A model generated the notes under the pieces. It worked only from the letters and a program-made list of their open reading frames with translations. It was not told the DNA's origin and made no database searches. 64,000 nt of DNA, from contig JAJGOT010000342.1 of assembly GCA_022457155.1 (NCBI GenBank), forward strand, positions 762,001 to 826,000. The letters are read 5' to 3'. Position numbers and translations under genes: made by a program. Source of the stretch: Cladopsammia gracilis (Eukaryota; Cnidaria; Anthozoa; Scleractinia; Dendrophylliidae). Numbering within the stretch: position 1 is the first letter of the stretch; each line of letters opens with the position of its first letter. Positions 51,601 to 61,900 of the stretch are shown here, piece after piece.

Positions 51601-54600
51601 AATTTTCCAGCACTTCAATTTTTTTCAAAATCCAGAGCCATCTGACAATTTGGAATACAAAATGAAGAAAGCAAGGACATGAAATGATATCATTGTAGAA
51701 ACCAAGTTTTGGTTTATTACAAGATAATTGATATTGAAACATACAATATTTTGGCTGTATTACTGAGTCACATTCATGTAATGATATTTTACAAGGTTTA
51801 ACTTAAATATCATAGGTAATTAGGTGTGTTAACATTATGTAATATACATGTACATGTACATGTAACTAGAATTCTAGGTAATCAGAGAAACAGGTCTAAC
51901 TCTCTAGAGACTTTAATAAAGTCCTTCATTAATGTTAGGCTTGAGATTCTTGATGTAAAAAGCTTCAAGAATGCTAATTGTGACCAATTGTAATTGGAAG
52001 CAATAATCTCATAGTTGTTGTGAACTGCATCCCAAAAAATTGCAAACAAATTTCCAGAACCTGTACAAACCTTGTACATCACAGCTAAAACAAAAATTTA
52101 GAATGAAACTTACTTTGCTTTTTCAACGACTGGGCTTTTCTTTGCCTTTGGACCTTCCTTGCTCATTTGCCGATGCATCTGCTGTTTTCCAGGCCTCCTC
52201 CCCCTGCCCCTGTCCCCCCACATATGGGGCCCATCATGCTCCCCTGGGGGCATCCTCAGTCGCATGTGCCCTGGCGGCATACCCATAGGACCTGGGGGGC
52301 CATGCGGGCCAGGCATAGGACCTCGCATCATGGGCCCATGAGGCCCACGGGGGTGTAGCCCAGGGGGTCCCATCATCATAGGACCTGGGGGTCTCGGCAT
52401 GGGACCTCCTGGTGGCATGCGAGGCCCATGAGGTCCTCCAGGTCCAAAGGGAGGAAATGGGTGTGGTCCGTGATGTCTGAAGGGTGGTCTGGGACCACGC
52501 ATTCCATGCTCTGAATAAGAAAGAGACAGGTCAAAAACTGACAATGCATAATTATTTTTCATAACATATGACAGGGCGTTGTGGTCTTGCTGGAATGTTC
52601 AGTTATTATTGAAATGGTGCTGTTGCACAAATGCTCCCTCAATAATGCAGATAGGGGAAGATACAAACTACCGCCTGTTTGGACCAATCTGATGGAGACC
52701 AAATTCCAGGGAGGACAAGTCCCGTATGTACTGTATTTTCTCGATTAAACACTGGGCCCCGATTAAAAATCAGGTATAATAAAGGAAGTTGTAAGTAAGC
52801 CCCTCAAACGTTTATTTGTGGTGTTATTAACTTAAGATTTCAGGGCAAGGTACACGGCTGCCAAGAAAAATGAATAATAACCCTTTCTTAAAAAATGGCA
52901 GGCGAGAAAAAACTGCTGATTCAAAGAAACGCCGGGTCCACTAGGCCAAGTTTGAAATAAACACCGGGGACATTTAATTGAGAAAATACGGTACATGTGT
53001 TGCTATCAACGACATCCAACAACTAATTGAACAAGTCCATAGTAAAGTCGCACACGAGCCAGATGGCCCACACGGCCGGAGTTAACCCGGTTTCTGTAGC
53101 ATGAAGCGACTAGGAATATTGCTACTCCCCCCTGGATGGGATGCTAGTCCATCGCAGGGTTACCCCCAGCATTTTGTCGCCGGTACTCATTTATACACCT
53201 GGGTGGAGAGAGACAAGTGTGGAGTAAAGTTTCTTGTCTAAGGAAACAACACAACGACAGAGACCAGGCTTCGAACCTTCGACCTTCAGCCTTCAAGTCC
53301 ATAGATGTGGACAAAAGATTACGGATAAACCTACATGATTTATGTTATTCCGAGTATTTAATCATATTGAATTGATTACACCATGATAGATACTCTGCAT
53401 CAGAGTATAGCATATAAAGGAATGGATCAATGAAATTGGTGACCTCAGTGTTAAAGGGAATCTCGGCTAAAAAACAGTTTTAGATCCAAAGTATTTGTAA
53501 TGGTTATATTTAACTCATGCTGGGGTTTTTAGTCGGTGTCTCTGTAACTGGTTACTGAATGTGAAGTGTTCTTTTTTCAGTTGAAATTTCCGGCATGCCG
53601 CCATGTTTTCTTTATGGTAATTTGATGTCAATATGGAGTTTACAGAAGAAGATTTCGCAGTAGAACTGTACAATATTCAGCCAAAAATGCATTAAAAGCA
53701 TATATATATTTATAAATTTATGTGATGTTGACTTAAACCGTCGTATTGAAATCTCACAACAACGCACTGACGTCATAATTTCCCATCAAACATTGCAAAA
53801 ACAAACATGGCGGCGCACGGGAAATTTGAAAGAAAAAATGCAGAAACAAATTGCTAGTAGTCAAGAGTTAAAGATTTGTAATCACCTTCAAAACCCGTAA
53901 ACCAGTTTAACAATGACACGATCTAATGATCTAGAAGAAATGTGTTTTCTAGCTGAGTGATTTGGCAGCACAATCACAAGACTGTCTACTTGTATGTATA
54001 GCAGGTAACTGCCAATGGAGGTTCAATACCCAGGGGAGCGGGGAGGGTGGGGATCCTCTGCTTTAAAACTGATAAAAGGTGCAAAAGTTTTTATTTTTGG
54101 TTTAAAATTTTGCCCATTTTTTAAAGGGGGGGGGGGGGGGATGATGGCAGATTCTGGTGCTTGATTTTGGGCCTGGGGAGTTTAAGTTAAAGGTTAATCC
54201 CTTCCCAGTTACGATCTTCTGCTGGATATTAAAAATGTCCCATTTGTAATAATGGTGACTATCTACTTATAGCTTCTTGGGCATTAGCATATTATCATAC
54301 ATGTATGTACAAACAAAGAAAGACATTTTATATCATATTTTTGTTAACATTGTTATATTTTTCTGGGTATAATTTTAAAAAGATTTTTTGGGGTTTAGTT
54401 TAAATCTGTTTTGTCCCATCAGGTTTTTTGGGGAATTAAATGGTGATTTCATTCATACCTCCCTGTCATTTTTTTAACTTAAGTACCCCCCTCCCCCCAA
54501 ATATATAAAGAACAAAATTACCAAAGTCAACTCCAAGACTTCCTAGTTCATCTGTTAACAAAAATCAAGAAACATATATTTAATAATATTATAATATATC

Positions 54601-55190
54601 CTAAAATGTTAGGTACGGTAACCTTTCTTTCTTTTTTAGCAGATAAAAAACTATAACCTAGTTACTTTTACATAGATTTCCTGCTAAGAGGAGGCATATA
54701 CATACATATACATTTTAGTGCCAGTAACGGTATAATTAAGACAAAATCGTTCGTCACGATCAAGGACTGTGTAAGCACGTTGTTTATAATTTTACATGTT
54801 ACAAAGCAATAACTTTCCCCAGTTGTAGTAAAGGACCAGCTACAAGAAATATCTAACTTCTTGGAGGCTGAATCTATGCGCTAAAACGACGATCGAATGT
54901 TGGTAAATATATGTAAATTTTTTTCGTTGAGTTGATGCACGAAAATGCACCGACCTTATTGTCATTTTAAAACTTTGAACGTTCTATTTACGGTCTGTAA
55001 AACAAAGATTTATGCCCTAAACACTATTATTATGACCTTTAAACATTATAAAGATGGCACAGTTAATAGTCACTGGCATCGTTAGCATCTTCGAACAGGA
55101 AATATTGTGCCGACACGAACCACGAGGTGGCAAAGACTCGCTTTGTCAAAAAACATAAAACGTACCTTCGTGGATTTCTGAAAAATCCAT
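34101..55190 (-). CDS. RBM33: RNA-binding protein 33 homologue, complete 18-exon coding region
   Basis: Coding exons, high to low: 55190-55166, 54551-54522, 52510-52114, 51150-51096, 48524-48451, 47490-47354, 45795-45640, 45094-45013, 43968-43745, 43137-43063, 42893-42532, 41948-41370, 40681-40512, 39752-39570, 38432-38126, 36665-36471, 34718-34630, 34143-34101. All introns are GT-AG, all phases agree, and the sum is 3183 nt (1060 aa). Order: MDFSEIHEDELGSLGVDF; Gly/Pro-rich (about 20-150); acidic (169-240); RFKSERPKEQ (human RBM33 has RFKTERKE); RGRGRGGPMM (human GRRGGPLM); KNIHINPHF, identical in human RBM33; Gly/Pro-rich to about 620; polyalanine; RS/RE region (733-952); C-terminal RRM-like fold with GPIQ, HALACRRKFHR and VTVDFL, matching human GPIQ, HALAFQQKFHR and INVALIVE. 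RBM33 is a nuclear RNA-binding protein (reported as an ALKBH5 adaptor and in mRNA export). Function here is by homology. Human RBM33 is of similar length (about 1170 aa) but, as I recall it, lacks the RS block. Confidence 0.9.
35256..35540 (-). mobile_element. tRNA-derived SINE, copy 1
   Basis: On the minus strand the head reads GGAGGCATGGTGGTCTAGTG (A box) and GGTGGTTTGAACC (B box), followed by a body shared with 35635-35932 and 53047-53300 (TGGACCAGCATCCCATCCAG). Confidence 0.7.
35635..35932 (-). mobile_element. tRNA-derived SINE, copy 2
   Basis: Minus-strand head GGAGGCGCAGTGGTCTAGTG and B box GGTGGTTCAAGCC, then the same body as copy 1. The two copies lie in the same orientation about 100 bp apart in RBM33 intron 16. 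Confidence 0.75.
36932..37097. mobile_element. hAT-like MITE, CAGGGTTCTCC ends, 6-bp target duplication
   Basis: Ends CAGGGTTCTCC and GGAGAACCCTG; TTCAGA at 36926-36931 and 37098-37103. Internal motif AAGCGGTAA occurs repeatedly. In RBM33 intron 15. Confidence 0.8.
37208..37822. mobile_element. Tc1/mariner-like MITE with TA target duplication
   Basis: Ends CAGTAAAAACCCGCATACAA and TTGTATGCGGGTTTATACTG with TA on both sides (37206-37207, 37823-37824). A second inverted repeat (TGCAGTTCCAGAAAATATCT / TTTTTTCTGGAACTACA) lies inside. Confidence 0.75.
38126..40681 (-). CDS. RBM33: RBM33 exons 13-15: RS domain followed by RE/RD-rich stretch
   Basis: Exons 40681-40512, 39752-39570 and 38432-38126 join in phase (phase 2 at both internal junctions). 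Exon 13 begins SHKSKKHRRRYSADSAESDF and continues as an SR repeat (SRSPSRSASRSYSRSPARSW). Exon 14 continues SRSRSFSRSVSPRAPQQRSP and turns to RRERERERERPDRSRERE. Exon 15 is almost wholly RE, RD and RP dipeptides, ending RRESRHSENNSSK. Together this is an RS/RE region of about 220 residues, the type found in splicing regulators. It lies between the polyalanine and RRM exons. Introns 13 and 14 hold hAT-like elements but the splice sites are intact. Confidence 0.88.
38597..39062. mobile_element. hAT-like element, CAGACCTCTCAA ends, 6-bp target duplication
   Basis: Left CAGACCTCTCAA, right TTGAGAGGTTTG; CAGTAT at 38591-38596 and 39063-39068. Internal AAAACCTGGAGATTTGG-type short repeats. In RBM33 intron 14. 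Confidence 0.75.
39104..39517. mobile_element. hAT-like element, CACGGTTCGTACA ends, 5-bp target duplication
   Basis: Left CACGGTTCGTACAAC, right GATTGTATGAACCATG; GCAGC at 39099-39103 and 39518-39522. Interior full of TTCAAGGACTTTTCAAGGA. It lies 41 bp from the previous element in the same intron. Confidence 0.75.
40740..40899. mobile_element. hAT-like MITE, CAGGGTTGTCA ends, 7-bp target duplication
   Basis: Ends CAGGGTTGTCA and TGACAACCCTG; TTACAAA at 40733-40739 and 40900-40906. Its left end lies 58 bp upstream of the RBM33 exon 13 acceptor. Confidence 0.8.
41370..41948 (-). CDS. RBM33: RBM33 exon 12: Gly/Pro-rich, ERIVIGHRVTVPN segment and polyalanine
   Basis: Largest exon, 579 nt (193 codons), phase 0 at both ends. 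First half is MPPHGPIPGRGPAPGG-type low complexity. A short complex island, SEPERIVIGHRVTVPNMEAA, follows. Two alanine runs (about 9 and 8 residues) separated by QGANL come next. The end is aromatic/Gln-rich (RQQQFPYGQQYPYDYAAMYG, QLMQQQRDAAYAAAAAYGLD) closing in KHPK. The complex island stands out in a disordered protein and may be a binding motif. The GCTGCTG-type codons make a length-variable repeat likely. Confidence 0.88.
42532..42893 (-). CDS. RBM33: RBM33 exon 11: collagen-like Gly/Pro-rich exon
   Basis: Exon of 362 nt, phase 1 in and phase 0 out, with donor after CCTAGG. It encodes about 120 residues of GP, PGP and RP repeats (PAPVRGPHPGPPRPDMPGP, then many GPGP units) ending AAQLPPR. 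There is no fold signature and the segment is expected to be disordered. Exon 10 just upstream (43137-43063) carries the diagnostic KNIHINPHF. Exon 9 (43968-43745) has the same composition (PPGMMRPGMNPPFPP). Confidence 0.85.
45870..46536. mobile_element. hAT-like element, CAGGGCATCTGA ends, 6-bp target duplication
   Basis: Left CAGGGCATCTGACAGGA and right TCCTATCAGATGCCCTG; ACTTAT at 45864-45869 and 46537-46542. Sub-terminal repeats of CCGCATAAT / CCGCAT. In RBM33 intron 6. Confidence 0.8.
47804..47971. mobile_element. Palindromic MITE, AATAGCCC ends
   Basis: Arms of about 70 bp: AATAGCCCAATTTCGATATA on the left and its near-complement ending AAATTGGGCTATT on the right, around a centre near 47888. 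In RBM33 intron 5. Confidence 0.75.
48740..48808. repeat. Minisatellite, about 11-bp AAGGGTTTGCA units
   Basis: Five to six copies of GGGTTTG(C/T)(A/G)A(A/G) in tandem. The minus-strand reading would be a Pro/Lys-rich peptide but there is no gene support. Confidence 0.75.
49168..50554. mobile_element. hAT-like element, CAGGGTTCAAAATA ends, 5-bp target duplication, containing a LINE fragment
   Basis: Left CAGGGTTCAAAATA and right TATTTTGAACCCTG; CCACA at 49163-49167 and 50555-50559. The right sub-terminal part AGTAGCCGGC is shared with the element at 40740. A LINE fragment sits at 49876-50282. In RBM33 intron 4. Confidence 0.7.
49876..50282 (+). pseudogene. LINE reverse transcriptase C-terminal fragment
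   Basis: Open frame reading LQILQNKAAKIILDRPVHLS, LHSLNWLNLSKRRLYHRCLY, YNTRNAQDFRLPTVKSNWGK and IKDWNSQALYVRNSTTSASF with a stop at 50282. This matches the tail of jockey/CR1-type non-LTR polymerases (LQN.AARII, L.W..L..RR, Y.TR, W..LP...R...S..FK). The frame is intact for about 135 codons but the polymerase and endonuclease are missing. A TAATAA-rich run follows at 50390. Confidence 0.75.
52114..52510 (-). CDS. RBM33: RBM33 exon 3: Gly/Pro/His/Met-rich N-terminal block
   Basis: Exon of 397 nt entered in phase 1 and left in phase 2 (acceptor TTCAG before AGCATGG, donor GTAAGT at 52113). It encodes about 131 residues dominated by G, P, M, H and R (GMRGPRPPFRHHGPHPFPPF and similar), ending in a basic stretch KGKQQMHRQ-like region and SPVVEKAK. 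In the human protein as I recall it, the acidic region follows the N-terminus directly, so this block would be an extra low-complexity segment here. The exon is locally GC-rich in an AT-rich intron background, and the reverse strand shows long spurious open frames. Confidence 0.85.
53047..53300 (-). mobile_element. tRNA-derived SINE, copy 3 (head truncated)
   Basis: Body matches copies 1 and 2 (CCCCTGGATGGGATGCTAGT, ACACCTGGGTGGAGAGAGAC on the plus strand), with GGTTCGAAG-type B box, but the A-box end is missing. Located in RBM33 intron 2. Confidence 0.7.
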
Positions 55191-55904
55191 CCTCTGGATC
55201 GAAAAAGATGACGCAGTTTTCCTTGCTATTCTTGAGGCATCAAAAAATCTCTCAAATTACTGCCCCGAGGTTTGTTATGCTTGCAAAATGGAGCAACGTT
55301 TGAGATATTCACGTCCAAAAAGGCCCCGCCATTTTCTATGAGCTTGATTGAGTTGTTCGAACGTACGGAAAGGCGAGGTTACAAACCATCGTGGAAGCGA
55401 GGCTGGGCTAAAGAGCAGGGGAGACGGGGTGGGGGATCAATACGGAGAATCGAAAAATGGCTTTGGAAAATAAAATTTATGTTTCTTTCCCTACAAATTA
55501 TTATGCAACGAAATTTCATTAAGAACTTCCACAATGTTCCCCATACTTATCTTTTATTAAGCATTGCCAAGGTACTAAGAAATGTATTTATATCTGCATT
55601 TCGTTTAATACAAGGATCTACATTATAAACTGGTGTATACTCACGCAAATATCATCCTTTTGAAGCAAGGAAGTTTTAAAAAAATGAAATTTGATATAAG
55701 GAAAAACTGTGATTTGATTTGCCGGGATTTTTCCCGCGAGGATCCCGAAAGTTAAAGCTTGCGAGGCCGAAGTGCATTGTGGTTTGTGTTACATTCCCTT
55801 TACAAAATGATGGCCGCCAATCATTGGAAAATAATTTAGCATTTCGTTTGCTTTCTAGAGCTTTTTCGTCATTTTATGAGCATAGCAGCAAAGGAAAACC
55901 ATCC
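55191..55904. promoter_or_regulatory. Head-to-head intergenic region between RBM33 and TRAF3IP1 (bidirectional promoter candidate)
   Basis: The two start codons diverge with 714 bp between them. The interval contains a CCAATCATTGG inverted CCAAT box at about 55815, next to an ATGGCCGCC YY1-like sequence, about 90 bp before the TRAF3IP1 ATG. No TATA box is obvious. Compact divergent promoters are common for housekeeping genes. Transcription start sites cannot be read from sequence alone. Confidence 0.5.
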
Positions 55905-58900
55905 ATGAATTCGGCGGTGGCAAAGAAAACGCAAGACACATTAGGGAAGGTCATAAAAAGACCTGCCCTAACCGAGAAATTGCTGAGCAAGCCTCCATTC
56001 CGGTATCTTCATGACATCATCACCCAGGTACTCTATTGCTTTTGCAATTGGCATAGTTAATTCATAAAATGAGCATGTTCCTTATGCTTTTGTTGTTATT
56101 ACGAAATTTTAGGTCGTCAAGAGCACTGGATTTCTTAAAGGCTTGTACACGGCAGACGAGCTGATCTCAGACAATGTCAAGGTAGAACTTTATTAGTACC
56201 TTCGTTCGTGATCGTTGAAGCGAACCGTTTATATATTTAATACGTTTTCTATTGGTGTTTCCCCCTGATTTCCCTCGCTCGTTGAATTATCTTGGGTTAA
56301 TCGGATGTTTCTCTCCCCTTCTCTTCAAAGGATAAAGAAGCGAAGATCGTTTTTCTTCAGAAAGCGATAGATGTTGTAGGTAAGGCTCGAAAATGGCTCC
56401 TGTTGTGTGTTGCTAAGAAACAACAGTAGTAACACTGGTGGAAAGTTTTTTCGTTGAAAACCCGTTCTTTGTGAAACCTTTTAAGTAAAATAGCCAAGCT
56501 TTAGATAGCTCTTTTATTTAATTATAGCGGCTGTATTGTTTTATGCAATAAAACCACGAAGCAACAGTTATTTTTTGCTGTGGAGTAAAGCTGTATGTAC
56601 ATGCATAAGGTTTAATGTACAATGTCATCGATGTCCAATCCCAAATACGAATTATTTGTCGTAGGAAGCTTATATTAACAGTAAGATACAATCTTTGGCT
56701 TTCTGTTTGCTAACATTTTTCGGGTGGCACCTCTGTGTCAAAACTTAATCCTATTTGTAAAATTATTCTCGCGATCCATGTTCCAGACGGATTAGGACAA
56801 GTAAGCTTACAGATGTCTTGCCCAAAAACAAAATGGATATGTCAAAGAATCTTATATTGGATATTACACCTTTATTAGATCTTCTTGCTGCTAATAAAGT
56901 TGTCATGCCTGGGGCAGGAGCTCATGCCTAAACATCTAAAAATAACATTGCAATTCTAGACTTACTATAATTATTGACTATAAGTAACAACTGTTTGTTA
57001 TTTTATAGCAGTGCATGGATTTGAAGAACATTTTATTTGATCTTGTAATGTAGTCAGGTTACTTTTGGAAATTTGGCAGAGCATAGATTACATGCTGGTG
57101 AATCACAATTGTCATATTTATTGCCACAATATGGACAGACTAGATATCATAGTATAAGCGATGGCGATGCAATTCTAAACTCGGCATTACCAATCGATGA
57201 AATCGATTATCTGAAATTCAGTCAATATTGAAATCAATATCAATCGATGAAATTAGTTAATTGGTATCGATTGGTATCAGCCAATCAATAGTCACAAAAA
57301 AAATTTCATCGATTGATATCGATTGGCAATTACTTTCATGACAGATGTTCCAAGTGAAATAGACCTCTGTAGCTTGTATGCTTTGTTTTCGCAATGTAGA
57401 TCATGTGATGTTACCCTGGAGAACTGTTTGTTTTAAATTTTGTTTTGTTCACATGCACATGTATGCATAATTTATGAAAAGACAAAGAACAAATTCCCTT
57501 GAGAACATCACATGACCTACATTGGGGAAACAAAACATACAAACTAAAGAGGTCTATTGAACCGCAAAGCGGCGACAAACTAGTTGCGAAGCGGAGAGTT
57601 TTCGCCGCTTCGTGCGTGTCTCACTTTTCGCCACTTCATGACTCACTTTCACACAAAGAGCCAAAAAGTTACATTGTGATTGTTTTATACAAGCTGTAGA
57701 AGGCCGGTCTAAACAAGAACGAGAGTAAATAAGACTTCAAACAAACTTTCGCTCTCTTTTGGCCTAAAACTCTTGTGCACTCTTGGTGGTTCCCATGCAC
57801 TCTCATTGAATTTGGTCTCACGTGCTGGGAGTTGAATAATACTCTCGTGCAACTGAACTTTCGTACTTCAACTCTCTGTGACTCTCATTCTCGTTTGGCT
57901 AATGATAGTCATGTTTTCAAAATAAATGTGTCAAATTTTCATGTTTAAAGAGTAAAAAAACTGCATTGTGATAATCAATAACAATTGATGACAATCGATA
58001 GCAATCAATGACAATTGATAACAATTATTGATGCCAATTGATGCCAATCGATATTTAGGTCACAAAAATCTTCTTCGTCAATTGGTCATTGATTATCAAT
58101 ATCAATCAATTGATATCAATTGCCATCGATCTTCAATTGGTAATGCCAGGTCTAAATGATGCACCAATAGATATTTAAGTCATAATAAATTGACCATGGA
58201 CAGTTGATATCATTTTAGTTTATAATGATTTGATTTTCTTTTTTGCTCTCTGGGTCCCATATTTGGAAAAAAGACTCATTCAAATCTTACAGATGTATAT
58301 CTGACAAATAATAGCAATTAATAGTAATTGGACTGTGTGGAGTACTTTAGGGATTAATTTCAAATCAGCTGAGTGTGTAGCGCGAGGACGATTTGAAATT
58401 ATGAGCATGCTTATCCCTGAATTGTATGACACAAAAAGTCCAATTGCTAATTAATTGCCTCAATGAGATTAAAAAATCTATGTGAACTATATTCTTCTAA
58501 AACATCAGGGATATTTTCTATGAGTTTGAAACTCATAAAGAAACGGTAAAAAAGAGCCCATTTAAGTACACATGATTGACACACACACTACACAGGTGTT
58601 CAATAATTGCAGCTATCTAATTACAAATAGTGGTAATTAGATAGCTATAATTGGACATGGGACATCTACTTGGAAATTGAATGAACATGTGACCATACTT
58701 CCCCTTGGCAAATTTACTGTTGCAAATCTCCATGGATGCATAAAAAAGAACCAAACAAGTACTCCTGACATTTTCTGTTGTAGAAAGCTAGACAGTGTGT
58801 TTGGATACCAAAGGTTAACCGAACCAATCACAATACTCTGACATCATGAGGAAACAGCAAAGTAAATTATAAAGGATTTTACTGCTAAAATACATTTACC

Positions 58901-61900
58901 ATGGTAAACATAAATCCCTCTGGGATATACAATGGCAAATGTCAGAATACATTCTATCAGTTTTATAGACAGCGGCAAAGCACCAAAAGATCCTATTTCA
59001 GTCCATTATATTATTATTATTAACAATAATCGTATCAATAACAAAATTCTCATCAGATTGTGATTGGTGCTAATTTCTTATGTAATTAGTTACTCTTGAG
59101 ATCGCATATTTAATTTAGTTTCCCTTGACAATGGCGCCAAGATGTCGCCGAAACGTCAGACTCTTTTATCGTTAGTTTGTGCCTGTATAAATTCTTTTGT
59201 CATGTTTATAAAGATCAAAATTAATAATCTGTTGTAACTTGACCAACTTTTGATGACTTTTTTCAGGTATAATAAATGGACAGCTCTCAGTGCGACCTTC
59301 AAAAATTGTGGCTGGCCACGAACCTGAAAAGACAAATGAGTTCTTGCAGTCATTGGCCACAGCAATTTTGAACAAAGTAAGCTAATTTTTAAAATTACTT
59401 CATGGTGTTTAACTACTGAACACTACAATGTACACGTACGCTGTATGCCTTGGCCAAATAGTGTTGCAAGTTATTGCAAATTTGAAACTAAAGGATACCT
59501 TGTGACTCAGTTTGGCCAAGACTATGTTACTACTTGCAATGTCTAGTGATGGCTTGCCTTCAATTTGACTGCTCAGCTCAATGTTGAATACACAAAATCT
59601 GCACCGCACACAAACCGTGGACATGTCTGTAGCCATGTACAGTGTATGCAATATTTTAGCCATTAACTGTGATATACATTGTACTTTCTTTTTGTACCAA
59701 GCCCTTTAATTAGAAGACATTTCAAAACTTAAAACTTGCAGCCACTGGCCACTGTTTTGTTTTTGAACAGTTAACCCTTTCCAAGACTGCCAAAATTCAA
59801 GAAAAATCCCAAATTCCAGATTTGGTAAAATATTAAAAAACAAAAGTTAGAACTGCACAAAGGAGGATATTACCATCTTCCCAGCATGCTTTGGGTGAAA
59901 TTCGGGTGAATGACTTCCGGTGGAACCAAAGAACGCACTTATTTTAGTCAAACTTGCACACAGATTTCCTCGCTTTAAATTAAAGGCATGGCAAGAAAAC
60001 AATAAGTACCTTATTACTCTATAAATAATGGTCGAACCTGAAATGTTTTTCTTAGACTGGAGTAGACCTGTTGAAAACAATAATCATGGTATTGTTTGAC
60101 TGTTGTCGTCCATGTCTGTGCGCAGTCTTCACCAAGGCGTATTTTAAATTCGTTGGATCAATACAAAAGAAATGGAGTCAAAAGCCAAATAATACCCAAA
60201 TCCAGTCATTCAAGGCTTAAACTTTATCGAAAACCTAATTGACTTAAATTGACTCCACGATTTCATCTCAAATTTTGAAGGTGAATGTGATCTATTTCGG
60301 TGGCTGTCTGTTTTTATTGGCGTTGAATTGATAGTGACTAGTCCGGTAAGCTCCAAACGGTTTGTCATTTGTGAGAAGATTTGTTTGCATTTGCAGACCG
60401 ATTCGATTCGATCACAATAAAAACTAAGATGAAATAAAGCTAAATGATTAGTACTCGTACCATAAAAAGGTCAGAAAATAGCGAGAAAAGCAATGGTTGA
60501 TTTAGAACTAAAAATAAATAGATAACAGTAGATTTCTATTAAAACAAGGTTTCCGCTTCGACCAACTGACTTCCAACCTCAACGGCGTCTGTGTAAAATG
60601 AGCTGCTTGAGGGTCGCCGCCATTTGATAATAAATTATAGTTTGCTTGAAGTGCATGCCGGGAAGATGGTAATATCCTCCTCTGAACTGCACTACAGTTA
60701 AAAAAAGTTTTACTCTAAATTAAATTAACCCTTTTACAGCCACAGTCAACTATAGTCAACTTACCCATAAGTGGCCAAAGGTAACTATAGTCACTTACCC
60801 ATAAGTGGCCAAAGGTGACTATAGTCACCTTACCCATAAGTGGCCAAAGGTGACTATAGTCACCTAACCCATAAGTGGCCAAAGGTAACTATAGTCATTT
60901 TATGTTATTTGGCCAATAAAATATTAGACCATGGAGAGAATGAGGTTTGAGGAAAGTTGACATTGTCATGTCATATTCAAGCCAGCTTGTCCTAGCAGTG
61001 AAACATGTGAAACATGTCTTACACATTGTACATCAGGGTGTTCATTAGGCATTGGAGATCGGAGAATTCTCTGCCTACTACGCCGAATTCTCTGGCTAAA
61101 TTTCGATGACAATATGTAGCTATCTTCGCTCTTTCATAATATTCTCCTGTTACTTTACACTATTCTCCTGCTACTACAATTCTTAATGAAAACCCTGGTA
61201 CATGTATGTATTCATTTGTAGTAATATGTACATCCAAATTATTTTATGAACTAATTTTATTGAATTTACTGTTTCTCTGTCCATAGAAAAGCAGCGCTGA
61301 AGCAGTGAAAAAAGTATTAGCAGGAGAAAAACCTGGGAAAGAGTCCAGGTTAGCAATAATTTAAAGCAAAATTGATAAATTTTACAGAGAATTTACAAGA
61401 GTAGTGAATCCACTAATCCGTTACATTTTGATAGCCAAATTTGTCAATCCTCAAAATTTTTTGCTTAAATCTGGTTGCGAACTTTGCGAACTTTTGAGAT
61501 GTGATAAGAATGTCCTGACTTGAATCTTACAAATGCCGTGTATGGGATTACGTTTTTTTGAAAAGAGGTGTTCTTTAGTTCAAGCAACAACACAGGTTGA
61601 CCATACGTGATCACAGCTGTGATGAAAACAAAAGAAAAACAGTTCTATAAAGGCTTAGCCCATTGACAACTCAACCGCCCGAAACCGCCCATGATGGAAC
61701 AACGGTCCTTCTACCATTTTGTGACGTCGTCCCTTTTTACGATAAAAAATGTGTTTTTTGTACCTAACTCAAGCAGAAGGAAGAAATTTTTCAAAAAGTG
61801 CACAAATATGAGAGAGCTCTTGTGAATTGGGCCAGATTTACACGCAAAAAACCTATCAGATTTGACTGGCAAAATCGAAGGAAAATCTGGTCTTCCTACC

